A stretch of 38,477 nucleotides of DNA from Methylophilales bacterium (GCA_021414145.1 JAIOOY010000097.1:1-38477), one strand, 5' to 3'; shown: positions 1 through 9,503, counted from the stretch's first letter. Notes: generated by a model not told the origin, from the letters alone. Made by a program: numbers and translations.

Positions 1-1
1 G

Positions 2-139
2 ATGGTGATGCCAGGTGACAACGTTTCCATCACGGTTGCTTTGATTGCGCCTATCGCGATGGAAGACGGCCTGCGCTTCGCGATTCGTGAAGGTGGTCGT
101 ACCGTCGGTGCTGGTGTGGTAGCTAAAATTATCGAGTAA
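2..139 (+). CDS. tuf: Elongation factor Tu, C-terminal end (partial, cut by window edge)
   Basis: The last 45 codons of EF-Tu, the GTPase that carries aminoacyl-tRNA to the ribosome. The translated tail contains MPGDNVSI and the strongly conserved C-terminal stretch [17 protein letters not shown], which belong to beta-barrel domain 3. The GTP-binding domain lies outside the window. It sits 72 nt upstream of rpsJ on the same strand, the usual str-to-S10 junction. Which tuf copy this is cannot be told from the fragment. Confidence 0.97.
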   Translation: MVMPGDNVSITVALIAPIAMEDGLRFAIREGGRTVGAGVVAKIIE

Positions 140-147
140 AATCCTTA

Positions 148-175
148 GAAGGCAGGCCGTAAGGTCTGCTTTTTT
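148..175 (+). terminator. Hairpin with T-run after tuf (terminator or attenuator)
   Basis: Arms GCAGGCC (152-158) and GGTCTGC (163-169) pair through one G-T pair around a GTAA loop, and TTTTTT follows. The A residues before the left arm can pair with the T-run. It lies between the tuf stop and rpsJ, 36 nt before the rpsJ start. No clear promoter follows it, so rpsJ is probably fed by read-through. Confidence 0.6.
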
Positions 176-211
176 GTTCTTTAGAAACATTACGCTCTTT
201 GAAAGAAAATT

Positions 212-520
212 ATGCAAAGTCAAAAAATCCGTATTCGTCTGAAAGCCTTTGATTATCGTTTGATAGATCAATCCGCTCAGGAAATCGTAGAAACTGCCAA
301 GCGCACCGGTGCCGTGGTAAAAGGCCCAGTACCGTTGCCAACGCGCATTGAGCGTTTCGACATTCTGCGTTCACCGCACGTCAACAAGACTTCGCGTGAC
401 CAATTTGAGATTCGTACGCACTTGCGTTTGATGGATATCCTCGATCCTACTGATAAAACAGTGGATGCATTGATGAAGCTGGATTTGCCTGCGGGCGTAG
501 ATGTAGAAATTAAGCTGTAA
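212..520 (+). CDS. rpsJ: 30S ribosomal protein S10 (NusE)
   Basis: Small-subunit head protein that also acts with NusB in transcription antitermination. The 102 residues match the usual S10 length. They open with a typical start ([15 protein letters not shown]) and contain the family stretch [19 protein letters not shown]. The ATG at 212 has only a weak purine-rich upstream sequence (GAAAGAAAA). It lies between tuf and rplC, but 113 nt and a promoter-like element separate it from rplC, so transcriptionally it may belong with tuf. Confidence 0.98.
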   Translation: MQSQKIRIRLKAFDYRLIDQSAQEIVETAKRTGAVVKGPVPLPTRIERFDILRSPHVNKTSRDQFEIRTHLRLMDILDPTDKTVDALMKLDLPAGVDVEIKL

Positions 521-537
521 AAGTTGTTGTAATCTGG

Positions 538-566
538 TTGTAATTTAGTAAGGGCTTCGATATAAT
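538..566 (+). promoter_or_regulatory. Sigma-70 promoter upstream of rplC
   Basis: A -35-like TTGTAA (538-543) and a perfect -10 TATAAT (561-566) are separated by 17 nt. The -10 sits inside an inverted repeat, AAGGGC (550-555) and GCCCTT (570-575). The predicted start near 573 gives a leader of about 60 nt before rplC. It would drive the S10-type genes from rplC onward without rpsJ. Confidence 0.75.
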
Positions 567-633
567 CGCGCCCTTTCGCAAACAGTGCTGGTCAATTGTA
601 ATCAGCTCTTAAACTATAAATAAGGAAACGATC

Positions 634-1290
634 ATGAGCTTAGGGCTTGTAGGTCGCAAGGTGGGTATGACCCGCATTTTTACCGAGGATGGCATGAGTA
701 TTCCGGTAACGGTGCTGGATGTTGCACCCAACCGCGTGACTCAGATCAAAACTCAGGACAGCGACGGCTATACTGCCGTTCAAGTCACCTTCGGCGAGCG
801 TCGCGCGAGCCGTGTTACTAAGGCAATGGCTGGACACTTTGCGAAGGCTGGCGTTACTGCTGGTCGCGGCGTGATGGAGTTCCCTGTGGATGCTAAAGCA
901 TTGGGTGAACTCAGCGCTGGCGGTCAAGTCACCGTTGAAACTTTTCACGCAGGTCAAATCGTAGACGTAACTGGTACGACCCAAGGTAAGGGTTATGCAG
1001 GTGTTATCAAGCGTCACCATTTCTCCTCTAACCGCGCCTCTCACGGCAACTCTAAGTCTCACAATGTGCCTGGCTCAATCGGCATGGCGCAAGATCCTGG
1101 CCGCGTGTTTCCAGGTAAACGCATGACCGGTCATTTGGGTGCAGTGAAACGTACCGTGCAAAATCTGGAAGTGGTGCGCGTGGATGTTGAGCGCAACCTT
1201 CTGCTGATTAAGGGTGCGGTCCCTGGCTCCAAAGGTGGCGACGTGGTTGTTCGTCCCGCCATTAAAACCGTGAAAGCAGGTGCCAAATGA
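634..1290 (+). CDS. rplC: 50S ribosomal protein L3
   Basis: Early-assembly 23S rRNA-binding protein whose loop reaches the peptidyl-transferase centre. The 218-residue product begins [16 protein letters not shown] and carries the L3 signature around residues 118-150 ([13 protein letters not shown], then SHNVPGSIG). Q153 corresponds to the glutamine that PrmB methylates in E. coli. The start at 634 is preceded by AAGGAAA. The gene overlaps rplD by 4 nt (ATGA), so the two are translationally coupled. Confidence 0.98.
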   Translation: MSLGLVGRKVGMTRIFTEDGMSIPVTVLDVAPNRVTQIKTQDSDGYTAVQVTFGERRASRVTKAMAGHFAKAGVTAGRGVMEFPVDAKALGELSAGGQVTVETFHAGQIVDVTGTTQGKGYAGVIKRHHFSSNRASHGNSKSHNVPGSIGMAQDPGRVFPGKRMTGHLGAVKRTVQNLEVVRVDVERNLLLIKGAVPGSKGGDVVVRPAIKTVKAGAK

Positions 1291-1913
1291 AACTGAAACT
1301 TGTTGATGGCAATGGCAAGGCCGGTAAGACGGGTGTTGAGGTGTCCGATGTTACCTTTGGTCGTGAATTTAATGAAGCGTTGGTGCATCAGGTGGTGGTT
1401 GCCTATATGGCGAATGCCCGCACTGGCACTCGTAAGCAAAAAGACCGTGAAGAAGTGCATCATAGTACGAAAAAACCTTTTAACCAAAAAGGTACAGGTC
1501 GTGCGCGTGCAGGTATGACTTCCAGCCCTATTTGGCGCGGAGGTGGTCGTACATTCCCAAATTCCCCTGATGAGAATTTTAGTCAAAAACTTAATAAGAA
1601 AATGTACCGCGCTGGTATGCAGTCCATCTTGTCTGAGTTGGTGCGTCAAGACCGTTTGTCAGTGGTAGAGGAGTTCGCTATTGAAGCGCCGAAGACCAAG
1701 CTGATGGCGGCAAAGATTAAGGCGATGGGTTGCACCGAAGGTGTGTTGGTGGTGACCGATGGCTTCGATGAGAACTTGTTCTTATCCGCTCGCAATTTGC
1801 CACATGTGATGGTGCTTGAGGCACAACACGCTGACCCGGTCAGTTTGGTTCGTTTTCCTCGCGTGATTGCTACTAAAAATGCTGTTAAAAAACTTGAGGA
1901 GATGCTGGCATGA
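1287..1913 (+). CDS. rplD: 50S ribosomal protein L4
   Basis: Lines the peptide exit tunnel. In E. coli it represses its own operon through the S10 leader. The 208-residue product has the tunnel loop at about residues 58-91, rich in basic residues and glycine ([20 protein letters not shown]). Both ends overlap neighbours by 4 nt (rplC and rplW). The E. coli-style L4 target leader before rpsJ has no obvious counterpart, because only 72 nt separate tuf and rpsJ. Confidence 0.98.
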   Translation: MKLKLVDGNGKAGKTGVEVSDVTFGREFNEALVHQVVVAYMANARTGTRKQKDREEVHHSTKKPFNQKGTGRARAGMTSSPIWRGGGRTFPNSPDENFSQKLNKKMYRAGMQSILSELVRQDRLSVVEEFAIEAPKTKLMAAKIKAMGCTEGVLVVTDGFDENLFLSARNLPHVMVLEAQHADPVSLVRFPRVIATKNAVKKLEEMLA

Positions 1914-2221
1914 GTACAACCTCCATCAATCAAGAGCGTCTGCTGCAAGTGATTTTGGCACCTCAGATTACCGAGAAGGCCACACGTCTAGCGGACAATA
2001 ACCAACAAATCGCATTCAAGGTACGCACTGATGCTACCAAGCTTGAAATTAAAGCTGCGGTAGAACTGTTGTTCAAGGTGGAAGTGAATGCGGTCAGCGT
2101 GATCAATGTCATGGGCAAAGCCAAGCGCTTTGGTCGTGCCATGGGGTCACGTAAGGACTGGAAGAAGGCGTATGTGAGCCTGAAGCCAGGTCAAGAAATC
2201 AACTTCGCGGCTGGCGAATAA
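1910..2221 (+). CDS. rplW: 50S ribosomal protein L23
   Basis: Binds near the tunnel exit and provides the docking site for trigger factor and SRP. The product has 103 residues and contains the family stretches [11 protein letters not shown] near the N-terminus and [15 protein letters not shown]-like basic sequence in the second half. The start overlaps the rplD stop by 4 nt. A 10-nt gap with AAGGAGAA leads into rplB. Confidence 0.97.
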   Translation: MSTTSINQERLLQVILAPQITEKATRLADNNQQIAFKVRTDATKLEIKAAVELLFKVEVNAVSVINVMGKAKRFGRAMGSRKDWKKAYVSLKPGQEINFAAGE

Positions 2222-2231
2222 GGAGAATACG

Positions 2232-3065
2232 ATGGCATTGGTTAAAGTCAAGCCGACGTCCCCCGGTCGTCGCGCGGTAATTAAAGTGGTGAACCCTGAT
2301 TTGTACAAGGGTAAACCTTACGCTCCGCTGTTAGAAAGCCAAAGCAAGAATGCCGGCCGTAACAACAGTGGCCGCATCACTATCCGCCACCAAGGTGGCG
2401 GTCATAAACAGCACTATCGTGTGGTGGACTTCCGTCGCAATAAGGATGGCATTCCAGCAACCGTTGAGCGCTTGGAATACGATCCTAACCGCAGCGCACA
2501 CTTGGCGTTGCTGTGCTATGCAGATGGTGAGCGCCGTTACATCATTGCTCCGCGCGGTGTTGCGGTTGGTGCGCAACTCATTTCCGGTTCTGACTCACCT
2601 ATCAAGGTGGGCAATACTTTGCCGCTGCGTAACATTCCAGTCGGTAGCACTATTCACTGCGTAGAGTTGATGCCAGGCAAGGGCGCTCAGTTGGCACGTT
2701 CTGCCGGTACTTCTATCCAGTTGCTGGCGCGTGAAGGTGCTTACGCTCAGTTGCGGTTACGCTCTGGCGAAGTGCGCCGTGTGCACGTGGATTGCAAGGC
2801 CACCTTGGGTGAAGTTGGAAATGAAGAACACTCTCTGCGTTCCATCGGTAAGGCTGGTGCTATGCGATGGCGTGGAGTTCGCCCAACCGTTCGCGGTGTG
2901 GTAATGAACCCAGTTGATCACCCGCACGGTGGTGGTGAAGGTAAGACTGCTGCTGGTATGAATCCAGTGAGCCCATGGGGTACGCCAACCAAGGGTTATC
3001 GTACTCGTAACAATAAACGGACGGACAATATGCGCGTGAGCCGTCGTCCTTCCGGTAAGAGGTAA
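2232..3065 (+). CDS. rplB: 50S ribosomal protein L2
   Basis: Core 23S rRNA-binding protein needed for subunit joining and peptidyl-transferase activity. The 277 residues match the family length. The conserved C-terminal segment [15 protein letters not shown] contains the functional histidine at about residue 230. The basic tail ends RRPSGKR. The ATG at 2232 is preceded by AAGGAG, and rpsS follows after 5 nt. Confidence 0.98.
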   Translation: MALVKVKPTSPGRRAVIKVVNPDLYKGKPYAPLLESQSKNAGRNNSGRITIRHQGGGHKQHYRVVDFRRNKDGIPATVERLEYDPNRSAHLALLCYADGERRYIIAPRGVAVGAQLISGSDSPIKVGNTLPLRNIPVGSTIHCVELMPGKGAQLARSAGTSIQLLAREGAYAQLRLRSGEVRRVHVDCKATLGEVGNEEHSLRSIGKAGAMRWRGVRPTVRGVVMNPVDHPHGGGEGKTAAGMNPVSPWGTPTKGYRTRNNKRTDNMRVSRRPSGKR

Positions 3066-3070
3066 TTCAC

Positions 3071-3349
3071 ATGGCACGTTCCGTTAAAAAAGGTCCATTT
3101 ATTGATAGCCATTTGGCAAAAAAGGTAGAAGTTGCAACTGCAGCTAAAGATCGCCGTCCGATTAAAACTTGGTCACGTCGTTCTACCATTTTGCCTGACT
3201 TCATTGGTCTCACAATCGCGGTGCACAACGGTAAGCAACATATTCCGGTGCTGATTTCAGAAAACATGGTTGGCCATAAACTGGGTGAATTCGCCCTGAC
3301 CCGTACTTTCAAGGGTCATGCTGCCGACAGGAAAGCTAAGACGAAGTAG
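3071..3349 (+). CDS. rpsS: 30S ribosomal protein S19
   Basis: Small-subunit head protein that contacts A-site tRNA and S13. The 92-residue product starts [15 protein letters not shown]. It has the S19 signature in the second half ([20 protein letters not shown]). The gene lies 5 nt after rplB. The sequence around its own stop (TAGGAG) supplies the ribosome binding site of rplV. Confidence 0.98.
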   Translation: MARSVKKGPFIDSHLAKKVEVATAAKDRRPIKTWSRRSTILPDFIGLTIAVHNGKQHIPVLISENMVGHKLGEFALTRTFKGHAADRKAKTK

Positions 3350-3359
3350 GAGCATGACA

Positions 3360-3689
3360 ATGAATGTATCCGCAATACTAAAAGGGGTTCATCTGTCGCC
3401 GCAAAAAGCGCGGCTGGTAGCTGACATGGTGCGTGGCAAGAAGGTGGATCAAGCTCTGAATATCTTGACGTTCTGCCCAAAAAAGGGAGCAGACATCATT
3501 AAGCGCGTGGTGGAATCTGCCATTGCCAATGCCGAGCACAATGAAGGTGCTGATATTGATGAATTAAAAGTGACTACGATTTATGTGGATAAAGGCATGG
3601 TGATGAAGCGTATTCGTCCTCGCGCCAAGGGTCGTGCTGGTCGTATTATCAAGCCAACGTGTCATATCACCGTGATGGTGGGAGATTAA
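3360..3689 (+). CDS. rplV: 50S ribosomal protein L22
   Basis: Lines the exit tunnel. Its beta-hairpin is the site of erythromycin-resistance mutations in other bacteria. I chose the ATG at 3360: AGGAG (3348-3352) is 7 nt upstream, while the ATG at 3354 is too close to it. That gives 109 residues, the usual length. The family stretch [16 protein letters not shown] lies near the N-terminus and [14 protein letters not shown] near the C-terminus. Confidence 0.96.
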   Translation: MNVSAILKGVHLSPQKARLVADMVRGKKVDQALNILTFCPKKGADIIKRVVESAIANAEHNEGADIDELKVTTIYVDKGMVMKRIRPRAKGRAGRIIKPTCHITVMVGD

Positions 3690-3691
3690 AT

Positions 3692-4423
3692 ATGGGTCAA
3701 AAGATACATCCAATCGGCTTTCGTTTGGCAGTTCAAAAGAACTGGACGTCACGCTGGTATGCCAATAGCAAAAACTTCCCCGGCATGTTGCAAGGCGACA
3801 TCAAGGTGCGTGAGTATTTGAAGAAAAAGTTGGCGCATGCCGCAGTGAGCAAGATTGTCATTGAGCGCCCTGCTAAAAATGCCAAGATCACCATCTACAG
3901 TGCCCGCCCAGGTATTGTGATTGGCAAGAAGGGCGAGGATATTGAAACATTGCGTTCTGCTCTGCAGCGCATGATGGGCGTGCCAGTACACTTGAATATC
4001 GAGGAAGTGCGCAAGCCAGAAATAGACGCCACATTGATTGCAGAGAATATTGCTCAGCAGTTGGAAAAACGTGTGATGTTCCGTCGTGCCATGAAGCGTG
4101 CTATGCAAAATGCCATGCGTTTAGGTGCTCAAGGCATCAAGATTATGAGTGCGGGGCGTTTGAATGGGATTGAAATTGCCCGTACCGAGTGGTATCGCGA
4201 GGGCCGTGTACCATTGCATACCCTGCGCGCCGACATGGACTATGGCGTGGCTGAGGCTAGCACTACCTACGGCATCATTGGTATCAAGGTTTGGGTATTC
4301 AAGGGAGAAATCTTGGGTAAAGGCGAGCAGCCAGCAGTTCCAGCCACTGCGCCAGTTCCACCGGCCGCAGAACCTGAGAAAAAAGTAAGAAAGTCGGGAG
4401 CAAAAAATGCTGCAACCAGCTAG
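3692..4423 (+). CDS. rpsC: 30S ribosomal protein S3
   Basis: Helps form the mRNA entry channel of the 30S subunit and contributes to mRNA unwinding. The start at 3692 (GGAG 8 nt upstream) gives the canonical [12 protein letters not shown] and 243 residues. A KH domain with the GxxG loop GKKG is at 78-81. The C-terminal tail, rich in Ala, Pro and Lys, goes past the conserved domain, making the protein about 10 residues longer than E. coli S3. The last 17 nt overlap rplP in another frame. Confidence 0.97.
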   Translation: MGQKIHPIGFRLAVQKNWTSRWYANSKNFPGMLQGDIKVREYLKKKLAHAAVSKIVIERPAKNAKITIYSARPGIVIGKKGEDIETLRSALQRMMGVPVHLNIEEVRKPEIDATLIAENIAQQLEKRVMFRRAMKRAMQNAMRLGAQGIKIMSAGRLNGIEIARTEWYREGRVPLHTLRADMDYGVAEASTTYGIIGIKVWVFKGEILGKGEQPAVPATAPVPPAAEPEKKVRKSGAKNAATS

Positions 4424-4823
4424 ACAAAAATATCGCAAGATGCAAAAAGGGCGCAACAAAGGCGTTGCGACTACGGGTAACAAGGTAAGCTTTGGTGAGT
4501 ATGGCCTGAAGGCGATTGGTCGTGGTCGTATTACTGCGCGTCAGATTGAAGCGGCGCGTCGTGTGATGACGCGTCATATCAAGCGCGGTGGTCGAGTGTG
4601 GATTCGTATTTTCCCCGATCAACCGATCTCAAAGAAACCAGCCGAAGTGCGTATGGGTAATGGTAAGGGTAGCACCGAGTACTATGTTGCTCAGATCCAG
4701 CCCGGGAAAATGTTGTATGAAATGGACGGGGTAACCGAAGATTTGGCAAGGGAAGCATTTAAGCTGGCTGCGGCCAAGCTGCCAATTCCAACCGCGTTCG
4801 CCACCCGTCACATAGGGAGTTAA
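4407..4823 (+). CDS. rplP: 50S ribosomal protein L16
   Basis: Binds the 23S rRNA near the A-site and the central protuberance. The product has 138 residues and begins [16 protein letters not shown], the standard L16 start. The conserved [22 protein letters not shown] follows in the middle. The reading frame starts inside rpsC, a 17-nt overlap that suggests coupled translation. rpmC follows after 2 nt. Confidence 0.98.
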   Translation: MLQPARQKYRKMQKGRNKGVATTGNKVSFGEYGLKAIGRGRITARQIEAARRVMTRHIKRGGRVWIRIFPDQPISKKPAEVRMGNGKGSTEYYVAQIQPGKMLYEMDGVTEDLAREAFKLAAAKLPIPTAFATRHIGS

Positions 4824-4825
4824 GC

Positions 4826-5020
4826 ATGAAAGCCGCTGAATTAAGAGCAAAATCCGTGGGTGACTTGAAGAATGAGTTGGTCGAATTGATGCGTGCGCAA
4901 TTTTCGCTGCGTATGCAAGTGGCGACACAACAGCTTTCTAAAGTTGACCAAATTGGGAAAGTGCGCCGTGACATCGCGCGTGTGCGTACCGTGCTGACTG
5001 AAAAGGCAGGGCAAGCATAA
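4826..5020 (+). CDS. rpmC: 50S ribosomal protein L29
   Basis: Small two-helix protein at the tunnel exit next to L23. The product has 64 residues, with the typical [14 protein letters not shown] start and the signature [19 protein letters not shown] near the C-terminus. It sits between rplP and rpsQ, as in the standard S10 order. Its stop codon overlaps an out-of-frame ATG that I do not use as the rpsQ start. Confidence 0.97.
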   Translation: MKAAELRAKSVGDLKNELVELMRAQFSLRMQVATQQLSKVDQIGKVRRDIARVRTVLTEKAGQA

Positions 5021-5031
5021 TGGGAGCGAAG

Positions 5032-5307
5032 ATGGCTGAAGCCGAAAAAACCAATAAAGTAGTGCGTAGTGTGACTGGTCGTGTGGTCAGTGACAAAATG
5101 GACAAGACCGTGACTGTACTTGTGGAACGTAGTGTGAAGCATCCTCTCTACGGCAAGATCGTGCGTCGCTCTAACAAGTTTCACGCGCATGATGAAACCA
5201 ACGAATGTAAAGAAGGCGATTTGGTGACTATTGTTGAAAGTCGTCCTATGTCACGCACCAAAACTTGGAGCGTGTCGAAAATATTAGAAAAAGCGCAGGC
5301 TGTTTAA
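5032..5307 (+). CDS. rpsQ: 30S ribosomal protein S17
   Basis: Primary 16S rRNA-binding protein with an OB fold. I chose the ATG at 5032 because GGGAG lies 6 nt upstream. The ATG at 5020, which overlaps the rpmC stop, has no such site. The 91-residue product shows [19 protein letters not shown] and the S17 signature [20 protein letters not shown]. It is the last S10-type gene before a 157-nt gap with a promoter. Confidence 0.95.
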   Translation: MAEAEKTNKVVRSVTGRVVSDKMDKTVTVLVERSVKHPLYGKIVRRSNKFHAHDETNECKEGDLVTIVESRPMSRTKTWSVSKILEKAQAV

Positions 5308-5328
5308 TAATTTAGTGAGTAAGTTTTG

Positions 5329-5357
5329 TTGTGTTAGGTAAAAAGCCCAGCTATAAT
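5329..5357 (+). promoter_or_regulatory. Promoter upstream of rplN (spc-type promoter)
   Basis: A perfect -10 TATAAT (5352-5357) lies 17 nt after a weak -35, TTGTGT (5329-5334). The -10 is at the exact centre of an inverted repeat, AAAGCCCAGC (5342-5351) against GCTCGGCTTT (5358-5367), with one mismatch. Its position corresponds to the spc promoter of E. coli, which also lies just before rplN. Confidence 0.65.
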
Positions 5358-5364
5358 GCTCGGC

Positions 5365-5464
5365 TTTGTTGGCGCCCGTAGCTGGTGCCCCAATACTGAC
5401 CGCATGGGTATTTGTGCAAAACGCAGATAACCTATTTTTGACGGATTAAGTTGGAGATATTTCC
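5365..5464 (+). promoter_or_regulatory. Structured 5' leader of rplN
   Basis: About 100 nt of predicted untranslated leader contain two possible hairpins. The first is GGCGCC (5371-5376) with GGTGCC (5384-5389). The second is GGTAT (5407-5411) with ATAACC (5427-5432), with a one-base bulge, plus TGC/GCA inside, followed by TATTTTTG. The second could work as a weak attenuator. A ribosomal-protein binding role is possible but not shown. Confidence 0.4.
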
Positions 5465-5833
5465 ATGATTCAAATGCAATCCCGTTTAGAGGTTGCTGAC
5501 AACACTGGTGCACGTGAAGTGCAGTGTATCAAGGTGTTGGGCGGCTCTAAACGACGTTACGCCGGTATTGGCGATATTATCAAGGTCAGCATTAAAGACG
5601 CTGCGCCGCGTGCGCGCGTCAAAAAAGGCGACGTATATAGCGCTGTAGTAGTACGTACCACTAAGGGTGTACGTCGTCCTGATGGCTCGCTGATTAAGTT
5701 TGATGAAAACGCAGCGGTACTTCTTAACAATAAGCTAGAGCCAATTGGCACCCGTATCTTCGGGCCAGTGACGCGCGAGCTGCGCAGTGAGCGATTCATG
5801 AAAATCGTCTCGCTTGCACCAGAAGTATTGTAA
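5465..5833 (+). CDS. rplN: 50S ribosomal protein L14
   Basis: Forms an intersubunit bridge and is the docking site for the silencing factor RsfS. The 122 residues match the family length. The start is [17 protein letters not shown], and the L14 signature ([21 protein letters not shown]) follows in the first half. GGAG lies 7 nt before the ATG. It opens the spc-type gene set after a promoter and leader. Confidence 0.98.
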   Translation: MIQMQSRLEVADNTGAREVQCIKVLGGSKRRYAGIGDIIKVSIKDAAPRARVKKGDVYSAVVVRTTKGVRRPDGSLIKFDENAAVLLNNKLEPIGTRIFGPVTRELRSERFMKIVSLAPEVL

Positions 5834-5844
5834 GGAGGCTATCA

Positions 5845-6162
5845 GTGAACAAGATTCGTAAAGGTGATGAAGTGATCGTCACTACCGGTAAAGATAAAGG
5901 CAAGCGCGGCACGGTGTTGAGCGTATTGGACATTGGACGTGTTGTGGTTGAGGGTATCAACCGTGTAAAGCGTCACACCCGCCCTAACCCGACGAAGGGT
6001 GTCCAAGGCGGCATTATTGAAAAGGAAATGTCGATTCATGCTTCCAATGTAGCGTTGTTCAATACGGCTACACAAAAAGCTGATCGCGTAGGCTTCAAAG
6101 TGCTGGATGACAATCGCAAGGTGCGTGTTTTCAAGTCCAACGGCGAAGTTGTGGACGCTTAA
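5845..6162 (+). CDS. rplX: 50S ribosomal protein L24 (GTG start)
   Basis: Assembly-initiator protein of the 50S subunit with a KOW motif. The product has 105 residues. The KOW segment is near the N-terminus ([20 protein letters not shown]), and [16 protein letters not shown] follows. The start codon is GTG at 5845, compensated by a strong AAGGAGG 5 nt upstream. It lies between rplN and rplE as usual. Confidence 0.97.
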   Translation: MNKIRKGDEVIVTTGKDKGKRGTVLSVLDIGRVVVEGINRVKRHTRPNPTKGVQGGIIEKEMSIHASNVALFNTATQKADRVGFKVLDDNRKVRVFKSNGEVVDA

Positions 6163-6171
6163 GGGATAATC

Positions 6172-6711
6172 ATGGCGAGACTTAAACAATTTTATAAAGA
6201 GACTGTGGTCAAGAAATTGACAGAGCAGTTTGGCTACAAGTCAGTGATGGAAGTGCCGCGCATTGACAAGATCGTCCTTAATATGGGCGTGGGTGAAGCG
6301 GTTGCAGACAAGAAGATTATGGATAACGCGGTGGGCGACATGCAGAAAATTGCCGGTCAAAAACCTATCGTCACTTTGTCGCGCAAGTCTATTGCAGGCT
6401 TTAAAATTCGTGACAATTATCCTGTGGGCTGTAAAGTCACGCTTCGTCAAGAGCGCATGTACGAATTTCTGGATCGCTTGATCACTATTGCGATTCCACG
6501 TATTCGCGACTTCCGCGGCATTTCTGCAAAAGCTTTTGATGGTCGTGGTAATTACAACATGGGCATTAAAGAGCAGATCATTTTCCCGGAAATTGATTAC
6601 GACAAAGTTGATGCCCTGCGGGGCATGAACATCACGATTACCACTACTGCGAAAACGGATGATGAGGCGCGTGCGCTGCTCACAGCATTCAGTTTTCCGT
6701 TTAGGAGCTAA
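6172..6711 (+). CDS. rplE: 50S ribosomal protein L5
   Basis: Binds 5S rRNA and contacts P-site tRNA in the central protuberance. The 179 residues match E. coli L5 length. Typical stretches are [18 protein letters not shown] near the N-terminus, [19 protein letters not shown] in the middle, and [21 protein letters not shown] towards the end. The rpsN ATG follows 4 nt after the stop. Confidence 0.98.
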   Translation: MARLKQFYKETVVKKLTEQFGYKSVMEVPRIDKIVLNMGVGEAVADKKIMDNAVGDMQKIAGQKPIVTLSRKSIAGFKIRDNYPVGCKVTLRQERMYEFLDRLITIAIPRIRDFRGISAKAFDGRGNYNMGIKEQIIFPEIDYDKVDALRGMNITITTTAKTDDEARALLTAFSFPFRS

Positions 6712-6715
6712 TGGA

Positions 6716-7021
6716 ATGGCCAAGTTGTGCATGATCGAACGCGAATTAAAGCGTGCCGAAACAGTAAAAAAATATGCCAGCAAACGTACTGAGTTGTTTG
6801 CGGTGATTAATGATCCTAAGGCAAGCTTTGAAGATCGCTTTGCTGCTCGTACCAAATTGCAAGCCTTGCCGCGTAATGCAAGCCCAGTGCGCCAACGCAA
6901 TCGTTGTGCGATTACAGGCCGCCCACGTGGTGTGTTTAGCAAGTTTGGAATTGGTCGTAGTAAATTGCGTGAACTGATGATGCGCGGCGAAGTGCCGGGC
7001 GTGGTCAAGGCAAGCTGGTAA
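6716..7021 (+). CDS. rpsN: 30S ribosomal protein S14 (zinc-free type)
   Basis: Head protein of the 30S subunit. The ATG at 6716 follows TAGGAGC and starts the normal N-terminus [13 protein letters not shown], giving 101 residues. An upstream in-frame extension into rplE is not used. It is the long S14 form without the paired CxxC zinc site of short S14. The C-terminal signature [21 protein letters not shown] is present. Confidence 0.96.
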   Translation: MAKLCMIERELKRAETVKKYASKRTELFAVINDPKASFEDRFAARTKLQALPRNASPVRQRNRCAITGRPRGVFSKFGIGRSKLRELMMRGEVPGVVKASW

Positions 7022-7034
7022 CGGAGGAAATACT

Positions 7035-7430
7035 ATGAGTATGCATGATCCGATTGCCGATATGTTGACACGCATCCGCAATGCCCAAATGGTGAATAAG
7101 CCTAGCGTCTCAATGCCTGCATCCAAGCTGAAAAGCGCGATTGCCGGCGTGTTGAAGGACGAGGGCTATATTGAAGACTTCGCGGTACAAGCCAATGATG
7201 GTAAGCCTAGCTTAAACATCGGTTTGAAATACTACGCAGGTCGTCCAGTCATCGAAAAAATTGAGCGTATTAGTAGCCCTGGTCTGCGTGTTTATCGTGG
7301 CACAGGCGCTATTCCTACGGTAATGAACGGCCTTGGTGTGGCGATTGTGTCCACATCTAAAGGTGTAATGACAGATCGCAAAGCGCGCGCAGCCGGTATC
7401 GGCGGTGAAGTTTTGTGCGTCGTGGCTTAA
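7035..7430 (+). CDS. rpsH: 30S ribosomal protein S8
   Basis: Binds the central domain of 16S rRNA. In E. coli it represses the spc operon. The product has 131 residues, with the start [18 protein letters not shown] and the C-terminal family signature [25 protein letters not shown] precedes the ATG at good spacing. It lies between rpsN and rplF, the standard order. Confidence 0.98.
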   Translation: MSMHDPIADMLTRIRNAQMVNKPSVSMPASKLKSAIAGVLKDEGYIEDFAVQANDGKPSLNIGLKYYAGRPVIEKIERISSPGLRVYRGTGAIPTVMNGLGVAIVSTSKGVMTDRKARAAGIGGEVLCVVA

Positions 7431-7440
7431 GGGGTGAAAT

Positions 7441-7974
7441 ATGTCTCGCGTAGCTAAAAATCCAGTGGTTATTCCCTCTAAAGTAGAGGTCAGCATTACT
7501 CATGATGCGATTGCCGTGAATGGGCCTATGGGCAAGTTGACTCAGGCCTTGTGCGGCGCTGTTAAAGTTGCGCGTGAAGGTGACGCGGTGACTTTTGTTG
7601 CGGTTAATGATAGCCAGCATTCACAAGCCATGTCTGGAACGGTGCGTGCTTTGGTCGCCAATATGGTGCGTGGTGTATCGGAAGGTTTTGTGCGTAAGCT
7701 AACCTTGGTTGGTGTGGGTTATAAAGCGGCGGCGCAAGGTACGAATTTGAATCTTGAGCTGGGCTACTCACACACCATCAACCACAAAATGCCAACTGGT
7801 GTGACGGTGGAAACACCTAGCCCAACCGAAATCATCCTCAAAGGTGCTGACAAGCAAGTGGTGGGGCAGGTGGCCGCTCAAGTGCGTGGTTATCGTAGCC
7901 CGGAGCCTTACAAGGGTAAGGGTGTGCGTTACGCTGATGAAGTGGTTGCCATCAAAGAAACCAAGAAGAAGTAA
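7441..7974 (+). CDS. rplF: 50S ribosomal protein L6
   Basis: Located at the factor-binding region near the sarcin-ricin loop. The 177-residue product starts [17 protein letters not shown]. The first L6 repeat ends near [13 protein letters not shown]. The second contains the signature [22 protein letters not shown] before the lysine-rich end. rplR starts 10 nt later. Length and order are ordinary. Confidence 0.98.
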   Translation: MSRVAKNPVVIPSKVEVSITHDAIAVNGPMGKLTQALCGAVKVAREGDAVTFVAVNDSQHSQAMSGTVRALVANMVRGVSEGFVRKLTLVGVGYKAAAQGTNLNLELGYSHTINHKMPTGVTVETPSPTEIILKGADKQVVGQVAAQVRGYRSPEPYKGKGVRYADEVVAIKETKKK

Positions 7975-7984
7975 GGGTTAAATT

Positions 7985-8341
7985 ATGAACAATAATGTAG
8001 ATACACGGATACGTCGCGCGAAGAAAACCCGTGCCAAGATTGCAGAGCTGAAAGCGACACGCTTGAGCGTGCATCGCACCAACAGCCATATTTATGCCCA
8101 AATAATCGGTGAAACGGGTGATAAGGTCTTGGCGAGTGCTTCTACCTTGGAAAAAGATGTGCGTAAGAAAGTTAAAAATGGCGGCAACATTGAGGCGGCT
8201 GTGGCAATAGGCAAGCGCATTGCAGAAAAGGCAAAAGCGGCAGGTATTACCACGGTGGCGTTTGATCGCTCCGGTTTCAGATATCACGGTCGCGTTAAAG
8301 CGCTGGCCGAAGCAGCCCGTGAACACGGCCTGACCTTCTAA
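7985..8341 (+). CDS. rplR: 50S ribosomal protein L18
   Basis: Binds 5S rRNA together with L5. The product has 118 residues: a basic N-terminal tail ([20 protein letters not shown]), then [14 protein letters not shown], and the C-terminal [25 protein letters not shown] family segment. It is preceded by AAGGGTTAAATT and lies between rplF and rpsE, as expected. Confidence 0.98.
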   Translation: MNNNVDTRIRRAKKTRAKIAELKATRLSVHRTNSHIYAQIIGETGDKVLASASTLEKDVRKKVKNGGNIEAAVAIGKRIAEKAKAAGITTVAFDRSGFRYHGRVKALAEAAREHGLTF

Positions 8342-8357
8342 ATAGACGAGGTTGATG

Positions 8358-8864
8358 ATGGCAAAAGTTGAAATGGAACAACAAACCGACGGCATGCGCG
8401 AGAAGATGATCGCCGTGAACCGTGTGACTAAAGTGGTCAAGGGTGGTCGGATTATGAGCTTCGCAGCATTAAGCGTGGTGGGCGACGGTGACGGTGCGGT
8501 CGGCATGGGCAAGGGTAAGGCGCGTGAAGTGCCAGTTGCCGTGCAAAAAGCCATGGATGAGGCGCGTCGCAATCTGGTCAAGGTGAGCCTGAATAACGGC
8601 ACCCTCCATCATGCGGTGGTGGGCAAGCATGGCGCCGCTAAAGTGTTCATGCAGCCTGCATCTGAAGGTACTGGGATTATCGCTGGTGGCGCAATGCGTG
8701 CAATTTTCGAAGTGATGGGTGTGACGAATGTGCTGGCAAAATGCATGGGTTCTACCAATCCTTATAATGTAGTACGTGCCACGTTGAACGGCTTGCAAGC
8801 AATGAATACGCCGTCAGAAGTGGCTGCAAAACGCGGCAAAACGGTCGAAGAAATTAGAGGTTAA
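8358..8864 (+). CDS. rpsE: 30S ribosomal protein S5
   Basis: Takes part in decoding fidelity and helps form the mRNA entry channel. Three in-frame starts are possible: TTG 8352, ATG 8355 and ATG 8358. GAGG (8348-8351) has normal 6-nt spacing only to 8358, giving 168 residues beginning [13 protein letters not shown]. The S5 double-stranded-RNA-binding segment ([25 protein letters not shown]) lies in the N-terminal third and [17 protein letters not shown] further on. Confidence 0.95.
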   Translation: MAKVEMEQQTDGMREKMIAVNRVTKVVKGGRIMSFAALSVVGDGDGAVGMGKGKAREVPVAVQKAMDEARRNLVKVSLNNGTLHHAVVGKHGAAKVFMQPASEGTGIIAGGAMRAIFEVMGVTNVLAKCMGSTNPYNVVRATLNGLQAMNTPSEVAAKRGKTVEEIRG

Positions 8865-8866
8865 TC

Positions 8867-9064
8867 ATGGCTAAAGCAAAAAAAGAAACGGCCACCATTA
8901 AAGTGACCCAAATCAAGAGTGTGATTGGACGTATCCAATCGCATCGTGCTTGCGTCAGTGGTTTAGGCATACGCCGTATGCATCAAACGGTGGAAGTGCA
9001 AGATACGCCCGCCAACCGCGGCATGATTACCAAAGTGGGTTATCTGTTGAAGGTAGAGGGTTAA
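8867..9064 (+). CDS. rpmD: 50S ribosomal protein L30
   Basis: Small 23S rRNA-binding protein. The 65-residue product carries a lysine-rich N-terminus and the L30 core [33 protein letters not shown], longer than any piece quoted whole: the key parts are IGRIQSH and [11 protein letters not shown]. It begins 2 nt after rpsE and ends 4 nt before rplO, so the three genes are very tightly packed. Confidence 0.97.
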   Translation: MAKAKKETATIKVTQIKSVIGRIQSHRACVSGLGIRRMHQTVEVQDTPANRGMITKVGYLLKVEG

Positions 9065-9068
9065 GAGA

Positions 9069-9503
9069 ATGAAGCTGAATACAATTAAGCCAGCAGAAGG
9101 TGCCAAGCACGCCAAGCGTCGCGTTGGGCGCGGCATAGGATCCGGTTTGGGTAAGACCGCAGGGCGTGGTCATAAGGGTCAAAAATCCCGTGCAGGTGGT
9201 TTCCATAAGGTCGGTTTTGAAGGTGGTCAAATGCCTTTGCAACGCCGTTTGCCTAAGCGTGGCTTCGTGTCATTGACTACTGGCGATACCGCTCAAGTGA
9301 GAACCGGTACTTTGAGCATGAGTAATATTGAGGTCATAGACTTGTTGGCTTTGAAGGCTGCCAAGATAGTGCCAGCATTGGCCAAGACTGCGAAGGTGAT
9401 TCTTGCTGGGGAAGTTTCTCGCAAGTTCACGGTGCAAGGCTTGCTGTTGACCAAGGGCGCACGCGCAGCGATTGAAGCCGCTGGCGGCAAGATCGTAGAG
9501 TAA
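9069..9503 (+). CDS. rplO: 50S ribosomal protein L15
   Basis: Late-assembly 50S protein. The 144 residues match the family. The glycine- and arginine-rich N-terminal tail ([21 protein letters not shown]) threads into rRNA in known structures. The C-terminal domain contains [16 protein letters not shown] and ends in GAR-type sequence. The ATG at 9069 follows AAGAGA. secY follows after 4 nt. Confidence 0.98.
   Translation: MKLNTIKPAEGAKHAKRRVGRGIGSGLGKTAGRGHKGQKSRAGGFHKVGFEGGQMPLQRRLPKRGFVSLTTGDTAQVRTGTLSMSNIEVIDLLALKAAKIVPALAKTAKVILAGEVSRKFTVQGLLLTKGARAAIEAAGGKIVE

Noticed and set aside
3318-3359. Upstream in-frame extension of rplV
   Set aside because: It overlaps rpsS and lacks a ribosome binding site. 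The ATG at 3360 has AGGAG at good spacing and gives the normal L22 length.
6241-7008. A 255-codon open frame on the minus strand across rplE and rpsN
   Set aside because: It is fully antisense to two certain ribosomal protein genes, has no family resemblance, and is rich in residues produced by reading the complement of biased codons.
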